Under the pieces are notes generated by a model that saw nothing but the letters and a program-made list of their open reading frames with translations, had not been told where the DNA came from and searched no databases. DNA of 34,312 nt from an uncultured Prevotellaceae bacterium. Its GTDB lineage: Bacteria > Bacteroidota > Bacteroidia > Bacteroidales > Bacteroidaceae. The stretch spans positions 1 through 34,312 of the forward strand of contig CAMNJY010000007.1 of NCBI GenBank assembly GCA_946541745.1. Reading direction: 5' to 3'. Shown one piece after another: positions 8,166 to 16,859 of the stretch; the stretch's first letter is position 1; each line of letters starts with the position of its first letter. Both the position numbers and the translations under genes were made by a program.

Positions 8166-10343
8166 ATGAACAAACTAATAACTACACTGGCAATGGCGGC
8201 CATCACACTGGCCGCACAGGCGCAGGCCCCCGCCTTTCCCGGTGCCGAAGGTCACGGGCGGTACACCACCGGCGGACGCGAGGGCAAGATAGTCCACGTC
8301 ACCAACCTCAATGACTCGGGCACAGGCTCGCTGCGACAGGCCGTCAGCGGCTCCGACAAGAAGACCGTCGTCTTCGACGTCGGCGGCGTCATTGCCCTCA
8401 ACAGCGACCTCACCATAGGCGCCAACACCACCATCCTCGGACAAACGGCCCCCGAGCCGGGCATCACCCTGCGCTACTACACCCTGCAGTACGGCGGCAA
8501 CAACATCATCGTGCGCTTCATACGCTCGCGTCGCGGACAGGAGCGCAACATCAACGACGGTGCCGACGCCACCTGGACACGCAACAAGACGGGCATCATC
8601 ATAGACCACTGCTCGTTCTCGTGGTCGATCGACGAGGTGGCCTCGTTCTACGACAACAACAACTTCACCCTCCAGTGGTCCACCATCGGCGAAAGCCTCA
8701 ACAACGCCGGACACGGCAAGGGCGCTCACGGCTACGGCGGCATCTGGGGCGGCAAGCTGGCTTCGTTCCACCACAACCTCATCTGCCATGTGGGCAACCG
8801 CTCGCCGCGCTTCAACGGCGCACGCTACGAGTGGAACGGGTACACTGGCAACAAGCTCTACAGCCAATACCGCTGGCAAAACCCCGTGCAGGCCGAGCTG
8901 GTGGACTTCCGCAACTGCGTGGTCTACAACTGCGGCAACGGCTGCTACGGTGGCCCGGGCGGCGGCTACGTCAACATGGTGAACAACTACTATAAGACGG
9001 GGCCGGCCGCGCAAACCAGCCGCGTCACCAACGTGTCGATAGCCAACAGCACGTCGTCGTCTGACAACAAGACCTACTGGAACATGACCAGCCGCTACTA
9101 TATCAGCGGCAACCAACTGAACGCCAATCCCAACTACGACTGGCAGAACGTGGCCTACGACTCGGGCGTACAGTCCATCGGCGGCGAGCGTTACACGCTG
9201 GACCCCAACCACTACTACGGCGACACCGTCAGCTACAAGAAGAACGGCTCGGGCCAGGACTGCGTGCGCATCAGGCTTGACGGCCCCGTCGATGCGGGCG
9301 AGGTGACCACCCACACGGCACAGCAGGCCTACCAGAAGGTGCTTGGCTATGCCGGTGCCTCGCTCACGCCCGACGATGTAGACACCCGCTACTTCAACGA
9401 GGCCCGCAACGGAACGGCCACCTATAAAGGCTCTATTACCAAGACCGCAGGCCGCATAGACCTGGTGAGCGACGTAGAAGGCTACACCGAGGCCAACTTC
9501 GGCAAGGGTACACGCCCGGCAGGGTACGATACCGACCGCGACGGGATACCCGACGACTGGGAGACGGCCAACGGGCTGAACCCCAACAGCGCGAGCGACG
9601 CCTCCACCTACACGCTGGACCCCGCCCAGTACTACACCAACCTGGAAGTCTACGCCAACTCGCTGGTGCAGGACATCATGCTGGCCGGCAATGCCAATGC
9701 CGATGATGCGGCAAAGGAGTACTACCCCAAATACACCAAGACCGACGGCACTACCGTGGAGGCCATCAACACCTTAGGCATAGACCTCAATCCGGGCGAC
9801 AACACGCCCGGCACGGAGGCCAAGACCTACACGGTGATGTTCAACGGCAGCGACGTAGAGTCGCCCGAGGGTTTCTTCAGCTACGGTGACGGCAAGCACA
9901 ATTTCAACAGCAAGTTCTCAGACGCTGCCTACGAAGGCCTCAGCTTTAATAGCGGTCTGAAGATGGAGGGTACGACGGCCATCATCTTCACCACCACCTC
10001 GAAGGCTACAGTCACCATCGTGCAGTCTACGTGGAGCACCCACAGCATCAAGCTGGACGACACAGAACTGACGGCATCGACGGCCTCAACGCCGGCAGGC
10101 AGCAAGGGAGTGAGGGTCTACGTCGTTGAGAATGTCGCAGCCGGCAACCATCGCATCAGCCGGGGGTCGGGCGAGAGCGGCCTGTTCTTTGTGGAAGTGA
10201 AGACCGCAGGTGCCACGTCAGCCATAGGCAACGCAAAAGCCTCTGACCGCGAGCACAAGGCCTTCAACATGAAGGGACAGCGCGTGGCCAGAGGCTATCG
10301 GGGAATCGTCGTCAGCGACGGTCGTAAATATCTCGTCAAGTAA
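8166..10343 (+). CDS. Secreted pectate lyase (PL1-type) with C-terminal accessory domains
   Basis: This 725-residue enzyme has a signal peptide (MNKLITTLAMAAITLAAQAQ), then the Bacteroidetes pectate-lyase opening FPGAEGHGRYTTGGREGKI and NLNDSGTGSLRQAV. The beta-helix core has IIDHCSFSWSIDE (about 145-157), where the Asp residues fit calcium binding, and NRSPRF (211-216), a good candidate for the catalytic Arg region. At 455-475 the TDRDGIPDDWE segment is a thrombospondin-3-like calcium-binding motif. It is followed by a probable beta-sandwich carbohydrate-binding region (about 548-690) and a short C-terminal tail (MKGQRVARGYRG...). It would cleave polygalacturonan by beta-elimination, giving 4,5-unsaturated oligogalacturonides that the GH105 module of the upstream gene could remove. 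I chose the ATG at 8166 because it begins the signal peptide; the ATG at 8145 lies within the heptamer repeat. The 31-base gap suggests one transcript with the upstream gene. Confidence 0.92.
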   Translation: MNKLITTLAMAAITLAAQAQAPAFPGAEGHGRYTTGGREGKIVHVTNLNDSGTGSLRQAVSGSDKKTVVFDVGGVIALNSDLTIGANTTILGQTAPEPGITLRYYTLQYGGNNIIVRFIRSRRGQERNINDGADATWTRNKTGIIIDHCSFSWSIDEVASFYDNNNFTLQWSTIGESLNNAGHGKGAHGYGGIWGGKLASFHHNLICHVGNRSPRFNGARYEWNGYTGNKLYSQYRWQNPVQAELVDFRNCVVYNCGNGCYGGPGGGYVNMVNNYYKTGPAAQTSRVTNVSIANSTSSSDNKTYWNMTSRYYISGNQLNANPNYDWQNVAYDSGVQSIGGERYTLDPNHYYGDTVSYKKNGSGQDCVRIRLDGPVDAGEVTTHTAQQAYQKVLGYAGASLTPDDVDTRYFNEARNGTATYKGSITKTAGRIDLVSDVEGYTEANFGKGTRPAGYDTDRDGIPDDWETANGLNPNSASDASTYTLDPAQYYTNLEVYANSLVQDIMLAGNANADDAAKEYYPKYTKTDGTTVEAINTLGIDLNPGDNTPGTEAKTYTVMFNGSDVESPEGFFSYGDGKHNFNSKFSDAAYEGLSFNSGLKMEGTTAIIFTTTSKATVTIVQSTWSTHSIKLDDTELTASTASTPAGSKGVRVYVVENVAAGNHRISRGSGESGLFFVEVKTAGATSAIGNAKASDREHKAFNMKGQRVARGYRGIVVSDGRKYLVK

Positions 10344-10361
10344 GGCCGTCAGGCCTGCTTG
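10337..10361. terminator. Short bidirectional hairpin over two convergent stop codons
   Basis: CAAG-TA-AGGCC, a GTCA loop, then GGCCT-G-CTTG form an imperfect 9-bp stem. It contains the TAA of the pectate lyase gene and the TGA of leuB, whose coding ends are 5 bases apart. There is no T tract on either side, so its termination strength is doubtful. Confidence 0.4.
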
Positions 10362-11410
10362 ATGTAGTCTACTATCCAGGCACCCACTTCACGGGTGCCA
10401 TATTTTTTGCCACCCTCCACCTGTATCTCGGGGGTGCGCACGCAGGCGTCGAGCGAGGCATTGACGGCTTCGCGCACGATGGCGCCCTCCTTGTTCAGGC
10501 CGAAATGCTCCAGGAGCATCGCCGCCGAGAGTATCTGCGCCAGCGGGTTGGCCAGGTTCTGACCCTTTGCCTGCGGCCAGGAGCCGTGAACGGGCTCAAA
10601 CAGCGGCGTGTGCTCGCCCAACGAACTGGAGGGCTGAAGGCCCATCGACCCGGTGATGCACGAGGTCTCGTCGGTAAGTATGTCGCCGAAGGTGTTCTCG
10701 GTAACGATGACGTCAAAGAAGCGGGGCTCAGTCAGCACGCGCATCGAGGCATTGTCTATAAACATATAGTCGGTCATCACCTCAGGGTATTGCGGCTCCA
10801 TTTCCTTAGCTATCTGCCGCCACAGACGGCTGCTGGCCAGCACGTTGGCCTTATCGACAACCGTCAGGTGCTTGCGGCGCTTCATCGCCATTTCGAAAGC
10901 CACCTTCAGTATGCGCTCTATCTCGGGCCGGGTGTAGACGTCGGTGTCGTAGGCACGGTCGTTGTCCTGATATTTCTCACCGAAATACATGCCGCCGGTC
11001 AGCTCGCGGATGACCACAAAGTCGGCTCCACGCAGCAGGTGCTCCTTCAGCGGCGACTTGTGAAGCAGGCAGTCAAAGGTGGCTACGGGCCGCACGTTGG
11101 CAAAGAGTCCCAGCTGCTTGCGCATAGCCAGCAGGCCCTGTTCGGGACGCACGGGGGCGGTAGGGTCGTTGTCGTACTTCAGGTCGCCAACGGCAGCAAA
11201 GAGCACGGCGTCAGCCCGCATACAGACCTCGTGGGTGGCTGCGGGGTAAGGGTCGCCGACGGTCTCGATGGCGTGGGCACCGCAGACGGCCTCCTCGTAT
11301 TCAAACTCGTGACCGCACTTGGCGGCAACAGCGTTGAGCACGGCTACGCCCTGCTCCATAATTTCCGGGCCGATACCGTCGCCCGGCAGAATAGCAATCT
11401 TGAGCTTCAT
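10349..11410 (-). CDS. leuB: 3-isopropylmalate dehydrogenase
   Basis: This 353-residue cytoplasmic enzyme oxidises and decarboxylates 3-isopropylmalate with NAD+ in leucine biosynthesis. It has the family opening [14 protein letters not shown], the LeuB-type substrate region [21 protein letters not shown], the [10 protein letters not shown] segment, the metal-ligand stretch [12 protein letters not shown], and the NAD-binding part [18 protein letters not shown]. The [11 protein letters not shown] helix favours LeuB over isocitrate or tartrate dehydrogenase. It normally sits with leuACD. Here it is alone, opposite in strand to the pectin genes, between the pectate lyase and the lacI-uxaA pair, with its own promoter (11462-11469). 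Another branched-chain gene, ilvC, lies 11.6 kb away. Its length is usual for the family. Confidence 0.93.
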   Translation of the reverse strand: MKLKIAILPGDGIGPEIMEQGVAVLNAVAAKCGHEFEYEEAVCGAHAIETVGDPYPAATHEVCMRADAVLFAAVGDLKYDNDPTAPVRPEQGLLAMRKQLGLFANVRPVATFDCLLHKSPLKEHLLRGADFVVIRELTGGMYFGEKYQDNDRAYDTDVYTRPEIERILKVAFEMAMKRRKHLTVVDKANVLASSRLWRQIAKEMEPQYPEVMTDYMFIDNASMRVLTEPRFFDVIVTENTFGDILTDETSCITGSMGLQPSSSLGEHTPLFEPVHGSWPQAKGQNLANPLAQILSAAMLLEHFGLNKEGAIVREAVNASLDACVRTPEIQVEGGKKYGTREVGAWIVDYIKQA

Positions 11411-11461
11411 TTTCTGTGTACAAATATATTAAATCTCAGCTTCGTTTCCAGTTTCAGCGTG

Positions 11462-11469
11462 CAAAGTTA
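11462..11469 (-). promoter_or_regulatory. -7 promoter element of leuB
   Basis: On the minus strand the sequence reads TAACTTTG followed by CA, matching TAnnTTTG, about 52 bases before the leuB start. It is divergent from, and about 45 bases from, the regulator promoter at 11514-11521. Confidence 0.6.
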
Positions 11470-11513
11470 CAAAATATTTTATGATTTATAACTCTTAATT
11501 CATAATTATTTCG

Positions 11514-11521
11514 TACCTTTG
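11514..11521 (+). promoter_or_regulatory. -7 promoter element of the lacI-uxaA operon
   Basis: TACCTTTG followed by CA matches TAnnTTTG and lies 26 bases before the regulator start. The upstream region is AT-rich and has no obvious TTTG -33 element. Confidence 0.6.
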
Positions 11522-11547
11522 CACTATTCTTTAATGAAAAATCTGAA

Positions 11548-12618
11548 ATGGCTAAGGAGAATATCAGGATAAAAGACATAGCAGAACGGGCCGGCGTCAG
11601 CGTCGGCACGGTAGACCGCGTGCTGCACAAGCGTCCCAACGTGTCGAAGAAAGCTCTTGAAAAAGTGAACAAGGCCCTCGAGGAAATGGACTACCGCCCC
11701 AACATGTATGCCTCGGCTCTGGCCTACAACAAGACCTATACCTTCTACTGCCTGCTGCCCAAGCACGAGTCGGAGGCCTACTGGGAAGAGATAGAGCAGG
11801 GAGCAGTAGCAGCCTGCGACCACCGCCGCGATTTCGGTATATCAGTAGAGTTCATCTATTACAAACGCTTTGACCTGAAAACCTTTGAAAAAGCTACCAA
11901 CGACTGTCTGAAACTGTCGCCCGACGGCGTCATCGTAGTGCCGGCAACGCTTGAGCTGACGCGCAAGTTCACCGACCAGCTGCACGAACAGCAGATACCC
12001 TTCATACTGCTCGACTCATACATGCCCGACCTGCGGCCCCTGTCATTCTACGGCCAGGACTCCTTCCAGAGCGGCTACTTCGCCGCCCGCATGCTGATGC
12101 TCATAGCCTGGAAGGAGAAGGAAATCATGCTCATGAAGCAGATGCGCAACGGTAACGTGGCCTCCAAGCAGCAGGAAAACCGCGAGACGGGATTCAGGCA
12201 CTACATGCGCGACCATTTCCCCGATGTCAAGATTATAGAAGTCAACCTGCCCCTTGACGACGAGCCCGCCCAGTACGACCAGATACTGGAGGACTTCTTC
12301 AAGGAGCATCCAAAGGTACACCACTGTATCACCTTCAACTCGAAGGCCCACCTGGTGGGTGAGTTCCTGCTCCACTCCAACCGCCGCGACATACAGATTA
12401 TGGGCTACGACATGGTGCCCAAGAACGAAGTCTGCGTCCGCGAGGGCAGCATTTCGTTCCTCATAGCCCAGCACGCCTACCGCCAGGGGTACTCCTGCAT
12501 AGAGTCCCTCTTCGAGGCCATCGTGCTGAAGAAGAAGGTCAACCCCGTCAACTACATGCCCATCGAACTGCTGACCCGCGAGAATGTGGAATTCTACCGG
12601 CGCACATATAAAGGTTAA
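11548..12618 (+). CDS. LacI family transcriptional regulator (probable hexuronate/altronate response)
   Basis: This 356-residue protein has an N-terminal LacI-type helix-turn-helix (residues about 5-50: IKDIAERAGVSVGTVDRVL, then a hinge-like helix with VNKALEEMDYRPN), followed by a type 1 periplasmic-binding-like effector domain (about 60-350). The VSVGTVDRVLH helix is the DNA-recognition part. The effector domain reads YTFYCLLPKHESEAYWEEIEQG, as in sugar-sensing members of this Bacteroidales group. It starts near its own promoter, and the altronate dehydratase gene follows 25 bases downstream, which suggests a local regulator of galacturonate or altronate use. It may also act on the nearby pectinases; I saw no convincing operator palindrome to prove this. 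Repressor or activator mode cannot be read from sequence. Confidence 0.88.
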   Translation: MAKENIRIKDIAERAGVSVGTVDRVLHKRPNVSKKALEKVNKALEEMDYRPNMYASALAYNKTYTFYCLLPKHESEAYWEEIEQGAVAACDHRRDFGISVEFIYYKRFDLKTFEKATNDCLKLSPDGVIVVPATLELTRKFTDQLHEQQIPFILLDSYMPDLRPLSFYGQDSFQSGYFAARMLMLIAWKEKEIMLMKQMRNGNVASKQQENRETGFRHYMRDHFPDVKIIEVNLPLDDEPAQYDQILEDFFKEHPKVHHCITFNSKAHLVGEFLLHSNRRDIQIMGYDMVPKNEVCVREGSISFLIAQHAYRQGYSCIESLFEAIVLKKKVNPVNYMPIELLTRENVEFYRRTYKG

Positions 12619-12643
12619 AAGCTATAAAACAAATAAACAAACT

Positions 12644-14140
12644 ATGGAACTGAAAACTTATCTGAAAATTAATCCGGCAGACAGCGTGGCCGTCTGCCTG
12701 AGCGAGAAGAAAAAGGGAGAGGTCATCGACGTGGACGGCCAGCAGATAGTGCTGAACCAGGACACACCCGCCGGCCACAAGGTACTCATCAAGGATGTAC
12801 AGAAGGGTGAGAACATCATCAAGTACGGCTACCCCATAGGCCACGCCTGCCAAGACCTGAAGGCAGGCGACTGGGTGAACGAGAACAACCTGAAGACCAA
12901 TCTCAGCGGAACACTGGAATACACATACCAGCCTGTCAGCGAAGAACTTAACATACCCTGCGAGAACCGAACCTTTAAGGGCTACCGCCGTAAGAACGGC
13001 GATGTAGGCGTGCGCAACGAACTGTGGATAGTACCCACCGTGGGCTGCGTCAACGGCATCGCCGAGAAGCTGGCCCAGAAACTGCGTCAAGAAACTGGCT
13101 GCGAAGGCATCGACAGCGTCTACGCATGGCACCACAACTACGGCTGCTCACAGCTCTCGGGCGACCATGAGAACACGCGCAAGGTGCTGCGCGACATCTG
13201 TCTGCACCCCAATGCCGGCGGCGTGCTGGTGCTCAGCTTAGGCTGCGAGAACAACCAGCCCGACGAGTTCATGAAGATGCTGGGCGACTACGACCATGAG
13301 CGCATCAAGCTGCTGGTGACTCAGCGCGTTGACGGCGACGAAGTGGAGGCCGGCATGGAGATACTGCGCCAGCTGTACGCAGTGGCCAGAAACGATGTCC
13401 GCGAGGCGGTGCCCGTCTCTGAACTGCGCGTAGGCCTGAAGTGTGGCGGCAGCGACGGCTTCAGCGGCATCACCGCCAACCCACTGGTGGGCGAGTTCAG
13501 CGACTGGCTGGTGGCACAGGGCGGCACGTCGGTGCTGACGGAGGTACCAGAGATGTTCGGTGCAGAGACCATCCTGATGAACCGCTGCCGCACGCCGCAG
13601 CTGTTCGACCAGACGGTGTCGATGATCAACAATTTCAAAGAGTACTTCCTCAGTCACGGCGAACCCGTAGGCGAGAATCCCTCACCGGGCAACAAGGCCG
13701 GCGGCATATCGACCCTCGAAGACAAGGCCCTGGGCTGCACGCAGAAGTGCGGCAAGGCTCCCGTCAGCGGCGTGATGGAGTACGGCGACCGCCTGCAGGC
13801 CAAGGGGCTGAACCTGCTCTCAGCGCCCGGCAACGACCTGGTGGCCTCTACGGCGCTGGCTTCCTGCGGGTGCCACATCGTGCTCTTCACCACCGGACGC
13901 GGCACACCTTTCGGCACGTTCGTACCCACGATGAAGATAGCCACCAACCCCACACTGGCAGCCCGCAAGCCCAACTGGGTGGACTTCTCGGCAGGCCAGC
14001 TGGTAGAGGGCCGCTCCATGAAGGAGCTCGTGCCCGAGTTCATAGAGAAGGTACTGGCCGTGGCCAGCGGCGAGAAAGCCCGCAACGAGGAGAACGACTA
14101 CCGTGAGATATCTATCTTCAAGAACGGCGTAACGCTATAG
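12644..14140 (+). CDS. uxaA: Altronate dehydratase
   Basis: This 498-residue enzyme converts D-altronate to 2-keto-3-deoxy-gluconate, the third step of the isomerase route for galacturonate. The N-terminal SAF domain (about 5-100) contains AGHKVLIKDVQKGENIIKYG and YPIGHACQDLKAGDWV. The long C-terminal dehydratase domain begins with KNGDVGVRNELWIVPTVGC and contains HHNYGCSQL, LGCENNQ, KCGGSDGFSGITANP and ENPSPGNKAGGISTLEDKA, with Cys and His residues suited to an iron or zinc site. The start at ATG 12644 is chosen because the longer frame overlaps the regulator and has no family resemblance there. The pair with the LacI regulator and the location beside two pectinases fit galacturonate catabolism. 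The partner genes uxaB and uxaC are not in this window. Confidence 0.93.
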   Translation: MELKTYLKINPADSVAVCLSEKKKGEVIDVDGQQIVLNQDTPAGHKVLIKDVQKGENIIKYGYPIGHACQDLKAGDWVNENNLKTNLSGTLEYTYQPVSEELNIPCENRTFKGYRRKNGDVGVRNELWIVPTVGCVNGIAEKLAQKLRQETGCEGIDSVYAWHHNYGCSQLSGDHENTRKVLRDICLHPNAGGVLVLSLGCENNQPDEFMKMLGDYDHERIKLLVTQRVDGDEVEAGMEILRQLYAVARNDVREAVPVSELRVGLKCGGSDGFSGITANPLVGEFSDWLVAQGGTSVLTEVPEMFGAETILMNRCRTPQLFDQTVSMINNFKEYFLSHGEPVGENPSPGNKAGGISTLEDKALGCTQKCGKAPVSGVMEYGDRLQAKGLNLLSAPGNDLVASTALASCGCHIVLFTTGRGTPFGTFVPTMKIATNPTLAARKPNWVDFSAGQLVEGRSMKELVPEFIEKVLAVASGEKARNEENDYREISIFKNGVTL

Positions 14141-14164
14141 CACACCTTCAGCATCGCAAAACAC

Positions 14165-14208
14165 GTGGTGATAGGTCTTCCATCATTTATGGAGGGACTT
14201 ATCACCAC
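14165..14208 (+). terminator. Strong hairpin after uxaA
   Basis: GTGGTGATA at 14165-14173 pairs perfectly with TATCACCAC at 14200-14208. The stem extends inwards through GGTC/GGACT with G-U pairs and a small bulge to a loop around ATCATTTAT. It lies 24 bases after the uxaA stop. No long T run follows, but it is the only strong structure between uxaA and the TonB-receptor promoter. Confidence 0.65.
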
Positions 14209-14261
14209 CTTGCATTAATAAATCCCTATAAATATGGATAGGCGGTATAAATTCTTTTTTG

Positions 14262-14269
14262 TACCTTTG
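14262..14269 (+). promoter_or_regulatory. -7 promoter element of the TonB-dependent receptor gene
   Basis: TACCTTTG followed by CA matches TAnnTTTG, 22 bases before the ATG at 14292. The T-rich stretch just upstream may help melting. I see no exact -33 TTTG. Confidence 0.6.
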
Positions 14270-14291
14270 CACCCGATTTTTGACATTGACT

Positions 14292-16637
14292 ATGAGTAAA
14301 AGATTGTTTCTATCAGTTGCCGCTATGGCGGCAGTTTCTATGTCGGCTGAGGAGATAGCCGACTCTTCACGCGTAGTTGACCTGGATGAAGTGGTGGTGG
14401 TAGCACAACCCAAAGAGCAGTTCAGGCTACGCCAGCAGCCACTCAGCTCAAACGTTCTGACAGCCAACGAGCTGAACAGCCTTCAGGTGACCGACCTGCG
14501 CGAAATGTCACAGTTCGTACCCTCGTTCACAATGCCGGCCTACGGTTCACGCTACACCTCATCGATGTACATACGAGGCATAGGGTCGAGGGTCAACAAC
14601 CCTGCTGTGGCCATGTATGTGGATAACATCCCCGTTGTCAACAAGAGCATGTACAACATGCACCTCTATCAGATGGACCGCGTAGACGTGCTGCGGGGCC
14701 CGCAGGGTACGCTCTACGGCCAGAACGCCGAGGGCGGACTGGTGCGTCTCTACTCCAGGAACCCCTTCACCTATCAAGGCACCGACATACGCTTGGGGGT
14801 GGCTACGGGCTTCTACCGCAACGCCGAGTTGGCACATTATAATAAGGTGAACGACCAGCTGGGTTTCTCGTTGGGTGCCTTCTACAACGGCCAGAACGGT
14901 TTTTTCAAAAACCAGTTTAACGACGAGCGCGCCGACAACTACGATGAGGCCGGCGGCAAGGCCCGTCTCATGTGGCAGCCAACAGAGCGCCTGCTGTTCA
15001 ACGTGATGGCCGATTACCAGTATGTCAAGCAAAACGGCTTCCCCTACGGTGTGCTCGACCCACAGAGCGGCGAGACAGCCGACCCGTCAACCAATCGTCA
15101 GGGCAACTATAAACGCCACATGCTGACCGCCGGACTGGGATTGACCTACACGGGCGAATGGGCAGAATTAGGCTATGCCGCCAGCTGGCAATACCTCAAG
15201 GACGACATGCTCATGGACATCGACTACACGGCACGCGACTTCATGCACCTGGAGCAGGCCCAGCTGCAGAACGCCGTCACTCAGGAACTGACCGTAAAGA
15301 GCCGCCCGGGCGGTTTCTGGCACTGGGCTTTCGGCGCCTTCTTCTCACACCAGGGGCTGAAGACCGACGCTCCGGTGTACTTCGACCCCGAGATGAACGC
15401 CTTCCTCTCGAAAACCATTGAGGACTACGCCTACTACGGAATGCTGAACTCGATGGCCAAACGCATGGGCGAGGCTGCCGCCAAAGCCATGATAGAGCGT
15501 GCTGGCGGTTGCCACATCAGCATGCAGGTGGCAACTATTCCCGGACTCTTCCGTACGCCGCAGGATAACTTCGCACTGTTTCATGAGTCGAACATCGACA
15601 TCACCTCACGGCTGACGGCCACCCTCGGACTGCGCTACGACCTGAGCCAGGTCTCAATAGACTATGCTACACGGGCAGACATGGCACTCGACGAAAACGT
15701 GATGGGGGTCAATGTGAAGGCTGCCGTCAACTCAGTGCTCGAACATAAGGAGAAGAACAGCTTCGAGCAACTGCTGCCGAAGGTGGGACTAAGCTACAGG
15801 CTCGACAACCTGGGCAGCAACATCTACGCTACGGTATCAAAGGGCTACAGAGCCGGAGGCTTCAATATGCAGATGTTCAGCGACATTCTCCAGACCGAAC
15901 TGCAGAGCAAGGCTCAGACGGCCCGGGGCGACATGACCATTGAGCACAACTGGAATGACTACGCCAACATACGTGAGACCATCAGCTTCAAGCCCGAAGA
16001 GTCGTGGAACTACGAATTTGGTACTCACCTCAACCTCTTCAGCGGCCGCCTGCACTTCGATTTTGCGGGCTACTATATGCAGATACGCAACCAGCAGCTC
16101 TCTATGATGGCCGGCAACTATGGCTTTGGCCGCATGATGGTCAATGCAGGCAAGAGCTACAGCTGCGGCATAGAGGCTACACTACGCGGGTCGGCCTTCG
16201 ACAACCATTTGTCATGGGGGGCCAGCTACGGCTATACCCGCGCTGTGTTCAAGGAATACGTGGACAGCGTCAAGGTGGATGGAGTCAACACGGCAGTAGA
16301 CTATAAGGACAAGCGCGTTCCCTATGTACCCGAGCACACCTTTAGCGCTATGGCCGACTATCATATAGGACAGCTGACCCTCGGCGTTAACGTAGCTGGC
16401 CAAGGAAAAACCTGGTGGGACGAAGCCAACACCTACAGCCAGAAGCTCTACGCCACCCTCGGTGCCCATGTGGACTACGATTTCGGGCCGGCGGTTGTCA
16501 GCCTCTGGGGCCGCAACCTGACTGACAGCAAATACAACACATTTGCCATAGGCAGTGCGGCCACCGGCCAGCAGCTCTATTTCGCCCAGCAGGCCAATCC
16601 GCTGCAGGTGGGTGTCGACGTCAGGTTGCACTTCTAA
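14292..16637 (+). CDS. TonB-dependent outer-membrane receptor (siderophore/cofactor type)
   Basis: This 781-residue protein has a signal peptide (MSKRLFLSVAAMAAVSMSA) and a probable TonB box in DLDEVVVVAQ. A plug domain (about 35-160) contains MYIRGIGSRVNNPAVAMYVD and VDVLRGPQGTLYGQNAEGG. A 22-strand type beta-barrel follows, ending in NPLQVGVDVRLHF with a terminal Phe. It is shorter than SusC-type glycan receptors, lacks their N-terminal carboxypeptidase-regulatory-like extension, and has no SusD partner. It therefore more likely imports a siderophore, cobalamin-like compound or other small ligand than a pectin oligosaccharide. The substrate is not readable. It has its own promoter, and a palindromic repeat separates it from the exporter operon downstream. 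Confidence 0.9.
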   Translation: MSKRLFLSVAAMAAVSMSAEEIADSSRVVDLDEVVVVAQPKEQFRLRQQPLSSNVLTANELNSLQVTDLREMSQFVPSFTMPAYGSRYTSSMYIRGIGSRVNNPAVAMYVDNIPVVNKSMYNMHLYQMDRVDVLRGPQGTLYGQNAEGGLVRLYSRNPFTYQGTDIRLGVATGFYRNAELAHYNKVNDQLGFSLGAFYNGQNGFFKNQFNDERADNYDEAGGKARLMWQPTERLLFNVMADYQYVKQNGFPYGVLDPQSGETADPSTNRQGNYKRHMLTAGLGLTYTGEWAELGYAASWQYLKDDMLMDIDYTARDFMHLEQAQLQNAVTQELTVKSRPGGFWHWAFGAFFSHQGLKTDAPVYFDPEMNAFLSKTIEDYAYYGMLNSMAKRMGEAAAKAMIERAGGCHISMQVATIPGLFRTPQDNFALFHESNIDITSRLTATLGLRYDLSQVSIDYATRADMALDENVMGVNVKAAVNSVLEHKEKNSFEQLLPKVGLSYRLDNLGSNIYATVSKGYRAGGFNMQMFSDILQTELQSKAQTARGDMTIEHNWNDYANIRETISFKPEESWNYEFGTHLNLFSGRLHFDFAGYYMQIRNQQLSMMAGNYGFGRMMVNAGKSYSCGIEATLRGSAFDNHLSWGASYGYTRAVFKEYVDSVKVDGVNTAVDYKDKRVPYVPEHTFSAMADYHIGQLTLGVNVAGQGKTWWDEANTYSQKLYATLGAHVDYDFGPAVVSLWGRNLTDSKYNTFAIGSAATGQQLYFAQQANPLQVGVDVRLHF

Positions 16638-16661
16638 CCAAGTTTCCCTCCCTTTTTCTGA

Positions 16662-16729
16662 AACACGGAGAACACCGAGGACACAGAGATGAATTATCCA
16701 TTCTCTGTGTCCTCTGCGTTCTCTGTGGT
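16662..16729. repeat. Imperfect palindrome (CACGGAGAACAC type), possible terminator
   Basis: The 28-base arms at 16662-16689 and 16702-16729 are inverted copies with about 24 of 28 positions matching, around a 12-base loop. The outer parts carry ACACGGAGAAC and the inner parts GAGGACACAGAGA. A short A run follows on the plus strand. It lies 24 bases after the TonB receptor stop and could end that transcript. The ACACAGAGA-type wording is of a kind I recall as dispersed in many bacterial genomes. Confidence 0.7.
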
Positions 16730-16798
16730 AAAAAGGCGTGAAAGGTATCAGGTAAGAGGCACGTCCTGATGGTCCAGTATGAATAATTGTGAAAATAT

Positions 16799-16829
16799 TT
16801 TGTCGTCTCAGGAAAAATATCTAACTTTG
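16799..16829 (+). promoter_or_regulatory. Complete Bacteroidetes promoter (-33 and -7)
   Basis: TTTG at 16799-16802, a 19-base spacer and TAACTTTG at 16822-16829 match the full consensus TTTG-N19-21-TAnnTTTG. It lies 30 bases before the coiled-coil protein gene and probably drives the exporter operon up to 22835. Confidence 0.8.
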
Positions 16830-16859
16830 CATCGTTTTCGAAAAAGATAAAAGATTTTT

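Noticed and set aside
10505..11491. 328-residue plus-strand open frame opposite leuB
   Set aside because: It is the antisense shadow of a strongly conserved LeuB, a consequence of high GC at third codon positions, and has no recognisable domain.
14292..16637. SusC-type glycan importer
   Set aside because: It is only 781 residues, has no N-terminal carboxypeptidase-like extension, and has no SusD gene next to it.
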